Assembly (NCBI GenBank): GCA_036873755.1 | Contig: JAVTVY010047994.1 | Span: 124,001 to 188,000, forward strand | Length of the DNA: 64,000 nt | Origin: Hanleya hanleyi | Lineage: Eukaryota; Mollusca; Polyplacophora; Lepidopleurida; Hanleyidae | Direction: 5' to 3' | In this document: in pieces, positions 1 through 12,890 of the stretch | Numbering within the stretch: position 1 is the stretch's first letter | Layout: every line of letters starts with the position of its first letter | Translations under genes and position numbers: made by a program | Notes under the pieces: generated by a model | The model's input: the letters and a program-made list of their open reading frames with translations, nothing else | Database searches by the model: none | What the model was told of the DNA's origin: nothing

Positions 1-582
1 ATCAGATGGAACTCCGATTCATGTTGAATGTGGTCGATGCTCAATCTTTGATTGTTACCACCATTCAGATCTTACATAAATTTACAAATCTTAATTAGGG
101 TGACGTGTCTAGTTTTATAAAGAGATTTTCTTAGAGGGCTCAGTTTGTGTTCGAGATTGGATAGCTAGATAACCTTTCAACATTCATGCGCAGCTTATAG
201 TGTAATCCAAAGTATGAGTCCTCAATTAAAAAGCTGCTGCGTTGGATTATTAATAATTGCTGATCGTTCAGATGTGCATGTCTTGATTTGAAATGTTTGT
301 TGGTTAGTATCGTTACAGCGAAATGGCAGCAACGACTGATCGTACTTGGAAACGACCACAGTATATAGTTTGACAGACTTGATTATCCAGAGACACGAAA
401 CACCATTCTCTGTTAAACAAGTTGTTGTGAGAATTGCTTCTGTATATTTACTGTATATGTCCTGTTTATGTGTAATAGAAAGCGTCGACTGTAAATCATA
501 CAGTCTTTGTTCTCATTCATCTTCACTCGAAATTCCAACTTTTATCACTTGCATTTGCGATTCACCCAGACCGGACGGACTA
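1..582. other. No supported gene
   Basis: AT-rich sequence with only short open frames and no recognisable domain. I see no exon with convincing splice sites, no RNA gene and no repeat structure. Confidence 0.5.
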
Positions 583-2334
583 AGGAAGCGTCTCCATTAA
601 TCGTTTTTCCTTCAATCGAGAATTTGTTTTAGTTTTCTGGAAGAAATCCCGATCACATGGAGAATTCTTCGAGAGAATGCCGAGAGAAAAATATGAAACA
701 ATCGAATTACAAGCGTCTAGTCCGTCGAAATTGGCGTATGGCGCCATGGCGAAATTGGCGTATTGAAGGATTTCAAAATCCTTGATCGATTTTCTCGATA
801 TCGTTTTTTATTCGTCTTTTTTGACCCATCGGGAATCAATGGTTTTATCTTGATCGAGAGAATGTCGAGAAATTTTGATCGAAAAAATTGGCGTATGGCG
901 TATGGCGAAATTGGCGTATTGAAGGATTTCAAAATCCTTGATCGATTTTCTCGATATCGTTTTTTATTCGTCTTTTTTGACCCATCGGGAATCAATGGTT
1001 TTATCTTGATCGAGAGAATGTCGAGAAATTTTGATCGAAAAAGATTCGAGAGAATATCGCGAAACCATCGAGAGACGACTGAATACAATTACGCCATTCA
1101 CAGATTAACAGCTGTTACGCCGCTATGTGTGAGGGTGCTACATAAAGTATATATGCGTTTTCGCTCGTGCCACCCGCTTTATTTCTGCTGCTAGGCGACC
1201 CCGAGCAAAATATCGAAACAAATACTAGTATTCTCTGTTCATTAGAAAAATTTGTTGCTTTCTCTAAACGGTTTGCCTGATTTATTTGTGCTATCATAAT
1301 CACTTCAAATCCTATTTCTTTTGCGGCCAGCCAGACTTGATGACTCGCGCATGGCACGCAGATATTTTTCTCAGCCATAGTTTCTGGACATTAATTAATT
1401 TCAATATTTTTGGTAAATTTTCTATTCTGATATTCACGTTAAACGCCATTACCTTATTTATATGTAAATAATCTGCTTTATTGCAATCTTTATTTGTACG
1501 AATATACTGTGTACTGAGGAGACTTCCTGATAAGCATATGCTTATCTCGCTCCCTGTTGCCACTGAGCAAATAAAGTTACTTAAACCAAAGTATATATGC
1601 CCAGGTAAAGTTTATCTGTATCTGCCGCTTTAATAATGTAATGTTGACATACCATGTCATCGCGATTTTAAAAGAGACTGCATTGAATTATCGCATTTTC
1701 ATCAGCTTTATTTATTATACTTAATAAAATGTTACGTATCATGCGCTGTTACGTATCAGCGATCACTAGTCCGGTTAAACATTTGATCGCCCAAACGATC
1801 CATCTCTTGACTATTTAAAATCAAACAGGGAAAATCGTCGGCATTATATTAAGTTTTCAAACATGTTATATCTATCATAACGGACATATACTTTGGGAAT
1901 ACACTTCTGTGAATTTATGTATCATGGGTCTATCCGTGGGGCCGAGCACATGCATGAGATATTTAGTTGTGCATAGAACCAGTAACCTGGTTCCCTATAG
2001 TCTACGAGTATATGTCAGCAATGTAACATGCTAGACAGGGTACCAGACTAGGCGAAGAGAAAAGCGGCACTACTTTCAATCGATTTTAATCGTTTTTTCT
2101 CCAATGAGAACAATTCTCGAAGGATTCTCGACTGAATCGCGATATCGTTTTCTTTCGAGAAAAATTTCTCGAATGAAAACCGATCAATAAAGCGAAAAAA
2201 AAAACGATTCCGCGAATCATTCGGTTTTTGTGAAAAAAAATTCTCCATTCTCTCTCACTTTTGGAATTCGCGATATCGAGAAAAGATCACAGATTTCTTG
2301 ACGAAAACCCGAACGATATTTGGAGACGCTTCCT
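583..2334. mobile_element. Candidate element with short inverted ends
   Basis: The sequence AGGAAGCGTCTCC at the left end is matched by its inverted complement GGAGACGCTTCCT at the right end. Both ends are followed inward by sequence rich in 'tcgattttctcgatatcg'-type words. The interior holds a 156-bp tandem duplication and, at about 711-726, a short piece matching the 3' end of the RT-element family found elsewhere in the window (tacaagcgtctagtcc). I see no clear target duplication, so a single transposon spanning these ends is only a suggestion. Confidence 0.3.
746..1042. repeat. 156-bp tandem duplication
   Basis: Two nearly identical head-to-tail copies begin at 746 and 902, each starting 'atggcgaaattggcgtattg' and ending near 'gaaattttgatcgaaaaa'. 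Both strands stay open across the copies only because they are duplicates. There is no sign that it codes for protein. Confidence 0.85.
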
Positions 2335-3128
2335 AATATATTAGTGAGAAGGAACGGGGTTTGCAGTAACAATGCATACACATATGAGCTGTGTGTATAT
2401 ATTTATTAGACGAAATGTTTCGTTTTTGTGCACATATAGTGCTGAGAAGTGACGCGTCGTGAGTGAATAGACGGGATTCTGACTGCATGCCTCGCTGTTT
2501 ACTCATTCTAACGTAGCGATAGTCACCATGTTTGTCATCCGATCGGCTGATAATCACTCGATTCGATATAATGTTCGTGGTTCTGTAAATGACTGGAATA
2601 TGTTCTGTTCGGCACACTCTTTCGACATGAGGTTCGCATCAACGTATGGATGCTTTCCTCGTCCGCCAAACGAACTTATTTCCCTGCGTGCATTCACAAT
2701 ACCATAGTTGGACAATGGGGATTATCCAATGTGACTAGTCGTTGTCATAGATATTAAATAATGCTTCATTCTTCCGTAGTACCTACATTACTACTTATAC
2801 TTGAGTGACAGGTCTATCTGCATCGGCGATGGTTTATTATTGGATATTCTCTATTAGTTGGTACAGCATTTCTGGATCATAACACAGCGAGCTGATTAGT
2901 GTGCTATTATTAAAATCGTCATAGGCGTTGTGTTGAAATGAGGAACTACACCGGCTAAATGATTAGACATATCGTACCGCTGAACAAACAGACACGCTTC
3001 TCTTTCATTGGACGAACTCCATAAATTATTATTTCAAAATTAGAGAAACCATGAAAGCATCTCATTGATGGATTCCATAACCATAATATTAATATTCAAT
3101 AGGACAGACTTTGAGGATTGACGCCTCG
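2335..3128. other. No supported gene
   Basis: Apart from AT-rich unique sequence I see nothing here: no domain-bearing open frame, RNA gene or clear repeat. Confidence 0.45.
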
Positions 3129-5023
3129 GAATATTATTGCAGAATCTCGTCAAACAGGGCTATACCACCAAAGGGTACATCCATTCAAAGCTTTTCAAAC
3201 TCAGTGATAAATATCGTAAGCTAGCGGCAAAATACGATCGTAGCGTGCAAGTTCTCTAGCGCTACGTTTCGTAATTTGTATTTAATTTTTCTTAATCCGG
3301 GACTAGTGGCCGTTTGAACGTAATGTGCTTTACACCTTCATGGTGTTCAAATGAACAGTCACAATCAAAGCCTTACTGACTGAGATACATACTAGACTGA
3401 CTGAGATACATACTAGACTGACTGAGATACATACTAGACTGACTGAGATACATACTAGACTGACTGAGATACATACTAGACTGACTGAGATACATACTAG
3501 ACTGACTGATATACATACTAGACTGACTGATATACATACTAGACTGACTGAGATACATACTAGACTGACTGAGATACATACTAGACTGACTGATATACAT
3601 ACTAGACTGACTGAGATACATACTAGACTGACTGAGATACATACTAGACTGACTGAGATACATACTAGACTGACTGAGATACATACTAGACTGACTGAGA
3701 TACATACTAGACTGACTGATATACATACTAGACTGACTGAGATACATACTAGACTGACTGAGATACATACTAGACTGACTGAGATACATACTAGACTGAC
3801 TGAGATACATACTAGACTGACTGAGATACATACTAGACTGACTGAGATACATACTAGACTGACTGAGATACATACTAGACTGACTGAGATACATACTAGA
3901 CTGACTGAGATACATACTAGACTGAGATACATACTCTGACTGAGATACATACTCTGACTGAGATACATACTCTGACTGATATACATACTCTGACTGATAT
4001 ACATACTCTGACTGTGATACATACTCTGACTGAGATACATACTCTGACTGAGATACATACTCTGACTGTGATACATACTCTGACTGAGATACATACTCTG
4101 ACTGAGATACATACTCTGACTGAGATACATACTCTGACTGAGATACATACTCTGACTGATATACATACTCTGACTGAGATACATACTCTGACTGTGATAC
4201 ATACTCTGACTGAGATACATACTCTGACTGAGATACATACTCTGACTGTGATACATACTCTGACTGAGATACATACTCTGACTGAGATACATACTCTGAC
4301 TGAGATACATACTCTGACTGAGATACATACTCTGACTGAGATACATACTAGACTGACTGAGATACATACTCTGACTGATATACATACTCTGACTGAGATA
4401 CATACTCTGACTGAGATACATACTCTGACTGACTGAGATACATACTCTGACTGAGATACATACTAGACTGACTGAGATACATACTCTGACTGAGATACAT
4501 ACTAGACTGACTGAGATACATACTCTGACTGAGATACATACTAGACTGACTGAGATACATACTCTGACTGAGATACATACTAGACTGACTGAGATACATA
4601 CTAGACTGACTGAGATACATACTCTGACTGAGATACATACTAGACTGACTGAGATACATACTAGACTGACTGAGATACATACTAGACTGACTGAGATACA
4701 TACTAGACTGACTGAGATACATACTAGACTGACTGAGATACATACTAGACTGACTGAGATACATACTCAAGAAAACCACTTGGAAATGCATTTGGATAAA
4801 GAATAATGGTGACTGAGAAAATCATCATGTCTTGCTTGCATCATTTAAAACTGTTGACAACTTCTCTCTTGTAGAAAGTCATCTTGTTTTTATATTATTT
4901 CTGTTTCATACGAATTTGGAATTGGTACTGTCATACGAAATAGGTTTTTTGATTATTGACGCGGAAATTCTTTTATGAACGGTGACTGAATATAGAATGT
5001 CGGATGTGACGCTTGCTATTATT
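3129..5023 (+). mobile_element. 5'-truncated RT element, 3' fragment (copy a)
   Basis: The first 140 bases encode, with breaks, the last part of the reverse transcriptase seen whole at 37174-38163 (words such as QGYTTKG, SKLFKLSDKYRK and AAKYDRSVQ). The family's 3' UTR follows, up to a diverged 3' end near 5020 (ctgaatatagaatgtcggat, then gacgcttgctatt). The UTR is interrupted by a huge minisatellite at 3374-4768. The unexpanded form of the same UTR is present at about 9580-9770. This copy is dead. Confidence 0.75.
3374..4768. repeat. 1.4-kb minisatellite of 21-bp and 18-bp units
   Basis: A block of about 26 units of actgactgagatacatactag (21 bp) comes first. It is followed by a block of 18-bp units (actgagatacatactctg) from about 3920 to 4340, then by an alternating mixture. 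Point variants (gatatacat, gtgatacat) recur. Because both periods are multiples of three, long repetitive open frames arise on both strands (SQSSMYL-type and TEIHTL-type peptides). I consider these by-products, not genes. The array lies inside the 3' UTR of RT-element copy a. Confidence 0.95.
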
Positions 5024-6873
5024 TCTCTTATCCGTAATGAAATAAAATAACTAATCAGTGATAAAGGTGTTTTTATAGGGGATTTTATTTGTTTTACTCT
5101 TATAAGCTCACTGTGAGTCATAGTCTAAATTACTTCGTGCTATTGTGGTTATTTAGTTTTCCGGATTTTCAATGACTAATTATTTTAATATTAATATTGC
5201 TTAACAAATCATTTTGAACTCCAATGAGTAAATTATCTATATAAATATGGAATGATTGGTGCTTAGCGGTCAGGAAGGAATATAATCACTGCCTCTTTTA
5301 TGAAATAAAAGCGAACAATCCAGTAATAGCTGAGAGTGCATACAATGTATTTGAACTCTGATTTTAACATTTGTGATGATACATGTGCATGCATTCAAAA
5401 TCATTGACCATGTCTCACATATATACATGGTAAAAGTATTTGCGGACAAATGTTATGAAATGGTTATTGGTTATTTTGGGGGTATAGCTGTTTTGAATGA
5501 CTGATGATTATTTACAATACCAGAACGGAGTTCCACGAATTAATCAGAATATCGTATTATTAATTCATCTTAAATTAGAAAAATGTGTTTATTAAATCCT
5601 AACACACTGTCTTTTTTAAACTTGCTGACCTGAGATTATGAAATGACGAGTTAAGGTTGCAATATGGTAAAACTAGATTAGAGGGCGATATACAATGCAA
5701 GACCGGTACATCCTTGTAACTAATACTCTTTAAGTTGATGGCGTCCGGCCCATTGTACCTGTTGCTATATGCATTTATGTGCACGTGTTCGATTGCGTCT
5801 TGAGGGCTACACGTGTCCATATCATGTACGAGTATATATATATATATATATCTGACAGGGCACATCGCCCCATTGGCCTATTTTAAGGGATTTCCCAACG
5901 CTTTGATTCGATTTTATTACAATGAAAACAGTTTATCGCGAATAGTATAAACGTATTGACTGGCAGAAAGCATGAATTGTTACGCTGATTTTGACGATGA
6001 ACAAATATTTATTTCTCCGTCTTCTAAGAAATCTAATTAAAGCAGTGCAGACAATTCTAGCTGCTGCCAAAAAAACCCATTGTATAATGGTGTATAATAT
6101 ACATTTGATATAAACGTGTTTTGACAAGGTGTTGATAACGCTTTTATGTCTAAAATCCACTCGTTTGTGAACACTAACGCTGTGCCTTCTGGTTGGGCAC
6201 GGGGAACCCCCTATCTCTTCTCGTAAAAAGAACCAACATGGTCCGAGACTGGAAAAACCGTCGTCGATGAAGACGTGAAATATGACAAAGTCAAAGTGTA
6301 TATTTAGGTCTGTGGACGAAGGCATAGTGAAAGTTGGCGCTTCTGCTTACCCATCTCTGGGCTCATCTATTAAACTGATAGAAGCACTGCCTGAATAGAT
6401 TTTACGAGAGGCCACGTAGTGTGGTAGTTGGTTTGTTTTTTTGTTTTTTTTGTGTGTGTGCTGGAGGTTTGCTTTTCCATCAAAGTATATATAATAGATC
6501 ACATACTTTTTTATGTCGAATTAGAGCATCTTTTTTGCACCTGCTATAGTCTACAAAAGGCGACCCAAATTCTAATCTGAGCGTTGGCAACTGTTCAACC
6601 GTGACAGCTTCTATAAATGAAAATGTACAATTGTACATATTGCGATCGAAGGGAGATAAGTCAGTTAGGTACTACGATATCGTTGATGAGTTATTCGGTG
6701 CACGATGATATAATTTATAAGTATTTGTCCTTGCTTTATTTTTTAGCTAGGTCAGCTTTAGCTGACAAAGCCTTGTAGTATCTCAGTCTCATTCGTCGTC
6801 CCCCTCAACCTTCTCCCAACTTTCGTTTATATTTAGATTCTATATTTGTAACGGCCAAACATCCTCCGAAATG
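5024..6873. other. No supported gene
   Basis: AT-rich sequence with a (TA)n microsatellite at about 5832-5850 and a GT/T-rich tract near 6425-6462. No recognisable exon or RNA gene. Confidence 0.5.
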
Positions 6874-7086
6874 CACTCTCTTAAAACGTAAATGTTACAT
6901 TTAACATCTAGAGGGTTGGAGGAGGGAAAGCATTTAGAAAGTGTTGTTTCACCACTTTTAAGTGTTGGATGCAACAGCTTAAAATGTTGCATTTAACACT
7001 TAAAAGTGGTGAATACAACACGGTCTAAATGCTTTCCCTCCTCCAACCCTCTAGATGTTAAATTTAACATTTGCCTTCTGAGAGTG
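6874..7086. mobile_element. Palindromic MITE, copy 1
   Basis: A 213-bp near-perfect palindrome starts CACTCTC and ends GAGAGTG. Its arms contain 'ctagagggttggaggaggga' and the inverted complement. The centre is 'acttttaagtgttggatgc', opposite its own mirror. A second copy with the same termini lies at 29751-29961, which shows it is a dispersed family and not a chance hairpin. No coding capacity. Confidence 0.85.
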
Positions 7087-8746
7087 TATTATGGCATAAC
7101 AGTTATTATTATAACTATGTCCTTTGATCCAATCAAATCATTTCAATGGCACCACGTGTTGGTACGGTACCCAAAGTCATATTGGATCCCAAAATGCCGT
7201 ATTTAATTCATATTGTACGCTTTCTAAGGGAGGTAACTCTTTTGTTATGACGCCAAAAAGAAGCTACAGGAGTTGAAAACCTTCTATTTTCTCGCTTGAT
7301 CATCTTTGGAGGAAACTTTAATATCAATATAAATTTAATTCCAAACTATATTACTCAGTCAGTCAAATTTGTCTCAAATGAAGTTCGGAAAGTAGAGACT
7401 GCATGATAATGGATTTACATGATATTTGCTGAATTACAGATTTTATTGCATTCTAGGGATTTACGGGTTCTAAATTGATTTGTTGTGATAGTTGAATATC
7501 CTAATGATATATTATTTTATCTAACAAAATTATTTATTCAAAACAAAATTATTTATTCAAACATGGATAGAAAATCAATGACAAATCGCCTAATGACAAA
7601 TCGCCTTGACGCCTTCGGCGTCTCGTCCAATACGGCTTTTCATCACAACATGGACTTGTACAATATACCTATCCATATTGTACAAAGCACTGTATAATAA
7701 CCTAATATTACTCGAATATTCCGTTTAACATGACAGCCAATGAACAGTCGGCGTTGCAGCGTGCTTCGCCGGATTCACAGACAAGCGGAGTTTATATTGA
7801 GAATACCGGTACGTTTTAGGACGATATATTTGATGTCCTCAAGAGAATGACGTGTGGGCGTCTTTATAGTCAACACAATCATAGATGCATACAACTGAGA
7901 TCAAAGGGGATGAAATATAAGACACATTGCCTGGATTCTAATTTGCTCAAATAAGGGTCTACTTGGGGAGGTCATGCACTCCTAAAAATTACGACTGGTC
8001 TTATAGCTATGTCAAACCCATATTCTGCCATGATACGGATTTGTCAGACGAACCATGGCTAGAGATGGTGCGACCAAATAGATCTCTCTTAAACTGGTTC
8101 GGAATATTGGGTTCCGAAAACCAAAAAGGTTCGAAAGGAGGATCTAAGACCCAGTGTGAGTCCGAAACATTTTATGGTCGAGAAGTCGATAAATTTAGTT
8201 TAATACATTACCGTAAATTATATACTATGATATTTTACTATAGTGTACTATAATAGTAAGCTGGTGATTATAAAAGTGCATTATAGGACTGTTAGTGATT
8301 ACAACAAAATAGTATTTCAACTAGAGAATTATGTACTATAATGTACTCCAGTATTTTACTATATTCTTTTACTACAGTACTAGTATTTTACAGGGGTCGG
8401 AAACTTTAAAGCATGAATAACAGAAAGACTCACAGATTTATTCTGAATAAATTGCTCATAGTGCGAATTGGGCTCTTGGTATTTTTGTATTTGGTAATGG
8501 TTTAATATCTTGGTTTCATGTCCTGTATTTAGAAGCACAAACATCAGACATATTTCTTGGCTGAAACGGTAATGTTCAACGAGACGAATTCTCACCCTAC
8601 TGAATCGACAAGTATGATTGTAGGTGAATGCACCAGTCCATGTGTCATGCGACCATGAACTGTAGATTGGATCACTTCACATTGAAGCCGGATAACAGCT
8701 GCAATGTTATAATGAGGCAACATATGATTGTATATCAGATATGTCG
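7087..8746. other. No supported gene
   Basis: AT-rich sequence with a small direct repeat (aaaattatttattcaaa, near 7527-7560). No gene, RNA or mobile element recognised. Confidence 0.5.
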
Positions 8747-9332
8747 ACAGTCCATGGTAGCTACCATTTATCTTGGCAACAGTCCATTTGGCGAATTATT
8801 GGATCAGACGATGTGCTCTCTGTGCATCATTCGGACTGACCGTATTTTGACCTACCATGGACTGTCGATCGGTCCGATGATGATACCATGGACTGTCGTA
8901 ATATCAGACAGACAGAGAATAAACTATTAATGGTTCATATTCCTCTTAAACACACACAAGTGAAAGGAATCGAGAGATGAATGAGTCCGTGATACATGAA
9001 GCAGGTAGTAAGTTCCCACGTGTTCATTTTGTGGTCATTTCCTCACACTATAATTCGATGCTAATACCTACCATGGACTGTCCACCAACACCTAAAAACA
9101 CCTCTCGCCGCAAAAATGTTTAAAATTTGTGTTAACTTGAAATAGGAATAACCCTACATTTGGTGACAATATAGTACGATATCTCTCCATCAAAAAATGA
9201 CTGGACACCTGTAACCATACCTGTCATCGATATGCTGAAAATCGTTCATTTTCGCTTGTGGTCACTGTCGTCTGGTCAGACACACGCCCACGCTTGATAA
9301 CGAAAGCACCGAAACACCTACCGTTGACTGTG
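8747..9332. repeat. Dispersed TACCATGGACTGTC motif cluster
   Basis: TACCATGGACTGTC occurs exactly at 8853-8866, 8884-8897 and 9069-9082, and in inverted orientation at 8747-8760. A diverged form (taccgttgactgtg) is at 9319-9332 and a partial one near 8777. The sequence between the copies is unrelated, so this is not an ordinary tandem array. Function unknown. Confidence 0.6.
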
Positions 9333-9397
9333 ATTTGACACGTGACCGGCGGTGTTTACCTACCATCATACTTGCCGATTCGGTAGGGTGATTCTGG

Positions 9398-9775
9398 TTT
9401 CTCAGAATATTACTGCAGTAACATGTAAAATAAGGGCTATATCCCACCAAAATTTCCATTCAAAATCTCTCCAATTCTGTGATAAATATCGTACAGTGAT
9501 AGAAAATACGATCCTAATTTGCAAGATCTCCGGTGATACGTTTCGTAACATGTATTATTCCGATTAACCCGGGGCGAGGGGCTGTTTGAATACCATGTGT
9601 TTTATATCTCCATGTTGCTCAAATGAACAATCGCTATCAAGGCGTGACTGAGATACGTACTCTGGAAACGACTTGGCATTCATTTGGATACAGAATAATG
9701 GTCCGTGATTGGAATTTATGTATAGAACATCATCATGTCTAGCTAACATCATTGTTGACTGCTATAAAACATTTA
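9398..9775 (+). mobile_element. RT-element 3' fragment (copy b)
   Basis: Diverged remains of the RT C-terminus are followed by the family 3' UTR. The stretch 'gcgtgactgagatacgtact' followed by 'ctggaaacgacttgg' is the single-unit form of the sequence that became the minisatellite of copy a. The copy is too broken to code. Confidence 0.65.
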
Positions 9776-10096
9776 TCCTGACCGATATCGTAGTCGAAAG
9801 ATGATTACACTATTTCGAGTTGCAGACACTGCTTCAATCCAAGCAGGCATAACGGTTCTCATTGATGCATTTTTAAGTATAATGTATCGAATTCATGCAG
9901 CGATTGTGATGTTCATGTGATATCTAATGACGAGTTCTGAGAGATGCATGAATATAATCTGATGGAATTACTATTTCCGTATACCAATTAAAGAGAATTG
10001 TCGCAGAGCCAAAAAAAATATCAATATGGCATAGTACATAAACTTGCCAAGAAAATTATCCTCGACACCGGTGTGGTAAATAATATGCCAAAGTTA

Positions 10097-10690
10097 CGGT
10101 GGCCAATAGGGGACATTTTCTAAATTTTTCTCCTATTTTCTACAAACAGATTCTAGTTTATAACATAATTTCTTTACATTTCTGTAATTTCTATTAACGT
10201 TGTCAAAAATATCTGTATTATATATTCACCGAAAACCAAAGAAAACACTTTGAAACGTTCACACCGCGGTGAAAACCTTTACACCGCTGTGTAAACCTTT
10301 ACACCGCGGTGTAAACGTTTCCACCGCGGTATAAAGGTTTCCACCGCGGTGTAAACTTTTCCACCGTGGTGTAAACGTTTCCATCGCGGTGTAAACGTTT
10401 CCACCGTGGTGTAAACGTTTCCACCGCGGTTTAAAGGTTTTCTCCGCGGTGTAAAGGTTTTCACCGCGGTGTAAAGGTTTCCAAGAGTTTCCTTTGGTTT
10501 TCGGTGAATATATAAAACAGATATTTATGACAACGTTACTAGAAATTACAGAAATGTAAAGAAATTATGTTATAAACTAGAATCTGTAGAAAATAGGCGA
10601 ACTATTGAGAAAATACACAAGAAACTGAGAAAAGTATCAAAAAAATGTAAAAAACTATTTTAAAAAGTCGATGTCCTCTATGGGCCACCG
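10097..10690. mobile_element. Foldback element with TA ends and repeat core
   Basis: The inverted ends start CGGTGGCC and finish GGCCACCG, each next to a TA dinucleotide (10095-10096 and 10691-10692), as expected for Tc1/mariner-type target duplication. The arms continue with gaps and mismatches, including 'ctattttctacaaacagatt' against its inverted counterpart near 10580. They then close on a core of 20-bp tandem repeats. No transposase frame is present, so it is non-autonomous. Confidence 0.75.
10262..10480. repeat. 20-bp repeat with ACCGCGGT palindromes
   Basis: About eleven units of 'caccgcggtgtaaacgtttc' with variants (ggttt/cgttt, cgctgt, cgtggt). Each unit carries the self-complementary ACCGCGGT, so the array is itself a row of small hairpins at the tip of the surrounding inverted repeat. 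Confidence 0.9.
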
Positions 10691-12890
10691 TATAAAGTAT
10701 ATAGTAGTTGTAAAATAGTGCTGCCCTATTCGTAGTAAAGTTTAACAAATTCTAAGAACGGAATGCCGCTGAGGTCACCTTTTTTCAGGTTACTTAATAA
10801 ATATTACCAAAATAGTTAAACCACAGAGGCTGACCTAGTTCCCACGGAGTGTGCACTGAGCTTATGCGGTGCACCCGTATACTCTGCTAGCTCACCTGAA
10901 CTTCGGAACACGTGACTATACAAACACTAACTGATTCAATTACTTCTAGCGCACAACAAGATGACCGATGTGTTAGGCCTGGAACACACGACCGAGTTTT
11001 CTTGACTTGTGAAACTATAATTATGGAAGTCTGTGGTGGCCATTGCTTGCTTACAAGCTTGTATTTTCAGACGATGACCGTACCAGAGCAGGATATGGCG
11101 AATGGTTATAAAAGTCTTCCACAAATATCGTCTCACTTGTCAAGGAAAACTGGGGCGTGTGTACCAGGCCTTATGTCAAAGGTTATTTGTAATAGCTATG
11201 ACTTGGTTAAATTAAACGAAGGAGAGAAATTATGATCTCTGATATTTCCATTTGGAAATATATTGCGAGAATTTTCAGACTTTTAAAAGAATCATTAAAC
11301 GTGGATATCTTATGTCAGAAATATAACCGTTTTTGTCGTTTTAAGTGGAAAGCTATTTAGAGTCATTCCTATATGCCAAATGGAACTTGCCCCGTTCGCC
11401 TCCATTACGTAAATGCAGAATTTTAGTTCATATAGTTTCATTTCTGTCATGATCACTCGTCCATTGTTGTTGTATCCGGGTATATGTTTGCTCCAGTGGC
11501 TCATTGCATATTCAAGTTCAATTCAGGTATAAAAAAAAACAATAAAAATTAAATTAAAAAATTAAATTCAGGCAGAATAAATATTTCAATTTTACCCAAA
11601 CCAATCCAGGGTTGCAAGTATTAAATCAGGAAACCGCAGTTTGTCGAAGTGGGTGTAGCCACATAACTGTCATCTCAGTTATGCATGAGTATTCATTCAG
11701 CAAAAGAGCAGGAAAACCCAACTGACATAACAGAATACATCTCTGTTGAAATGGTTTGTGTAATTTGGTACAGCTTTTCAGCACGGCTACCACATCTGAT
11801 CTGGGATACAATATGACAATACGTTATCCCAGATCTGAGCGACAATCAGTTTTGGAAATTAATTGTCACGGGTTGGGAATATTTTCTCATCAAAATAATA
11901 ACAGATCACAGCATCTCATGTATATAGATTATCGTCTAACAAACGAGGACGTATTAACGATAATAAAGTCCGTGGACCGACAGTCAGCTTTTCAAAACGC
12001 AGATAATGGATGCCTGTGAAGATTTATTTGTTTAATTCTAGAAATCGGGCAGATATATACTTTCTGACAATATGACACCACTCTGACGAGGAGCGTCCTT
12101 TTGATCTGTTTCTACTATATAATTTTATTCACTATGGTACCGTCTTCGCCACTTTCAATTCCCTTTCAAAATACGGGCCTAGTTCTCCACCACTTTTGAT
12201 CACGACTGCTCTAATTACAGAATATAGCTTTAAAGTACAAGCATTTTCATTCTCCCCAGCTACCCTGTCCAGGGCCAGTATATCAGCACTTATTGATCTT
12301 CATTTAATTTAAAAAGTAGTGCTTCGAAAATTGATGAATTAGAATTCCCTGAACTCTAATGGGGTATACCTCCGGGTTACTTAGGCATCGAATTTTTATT
12401 CAAACAGGAACGATAGAATCAGTACCTTCCCTAAACTTCTGCCACTCGGCGATCTTTCTAAAAAAACAAAGTTTATCCGAGAAAAAGCCATCAGCCATAG
12501 TCATGGTTCGTCTCACAAAGCCGGTACGGAGTAAACAGCTGGATAAGAAGGATGAGATAAAGCAAACAAAATTCCGTTTGTGTCCCGAAGTTGAGAAGGG
12601 GTATTCAGGCACGGCGGAAGCAATTTTTGATTAGAGGGGACATCATCACAGCACAATAGATGAGGATCCAGGGGCCGCCTAGTCCCCGGAAGCTCCAGAG
12701 GTCTTGCATGGCCGGAGACGCGTTCTAGCGTATTTCCGAGCAATAAAACAAGAAATTTTCTCCTGTGTAAACTCTATTCGTTTTGCCTGTTTTGTTGCTT
12801 CTCGCAACATTTGTTCAAATATTTGCCGTCAAGCAATTGTTGATGTTCGGAAGTATAAATAATTTAAATATTAAATATCATTTCAGTCGA
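10691..12890. other. No supported gene
   Basis: Unique AT-rich sequence with short frames only. Nothing resembling a conserved domain or a bounded mobile element was recognised. Confidence 0.45.

Noticed and set aside
3330..4421. Long - strand open frame of 363 codons rich in SQSMYL
   Set aside because: It lies wholly within a minisatellite whose 18- and 21-bp periods avoid stops. The opposite strand is open too, and there is no promoter or splice context.
3374..4768. CRISPR-like array
   Set aside because: The units are contiguous with no unique spacers, and the context is eukaryotic.
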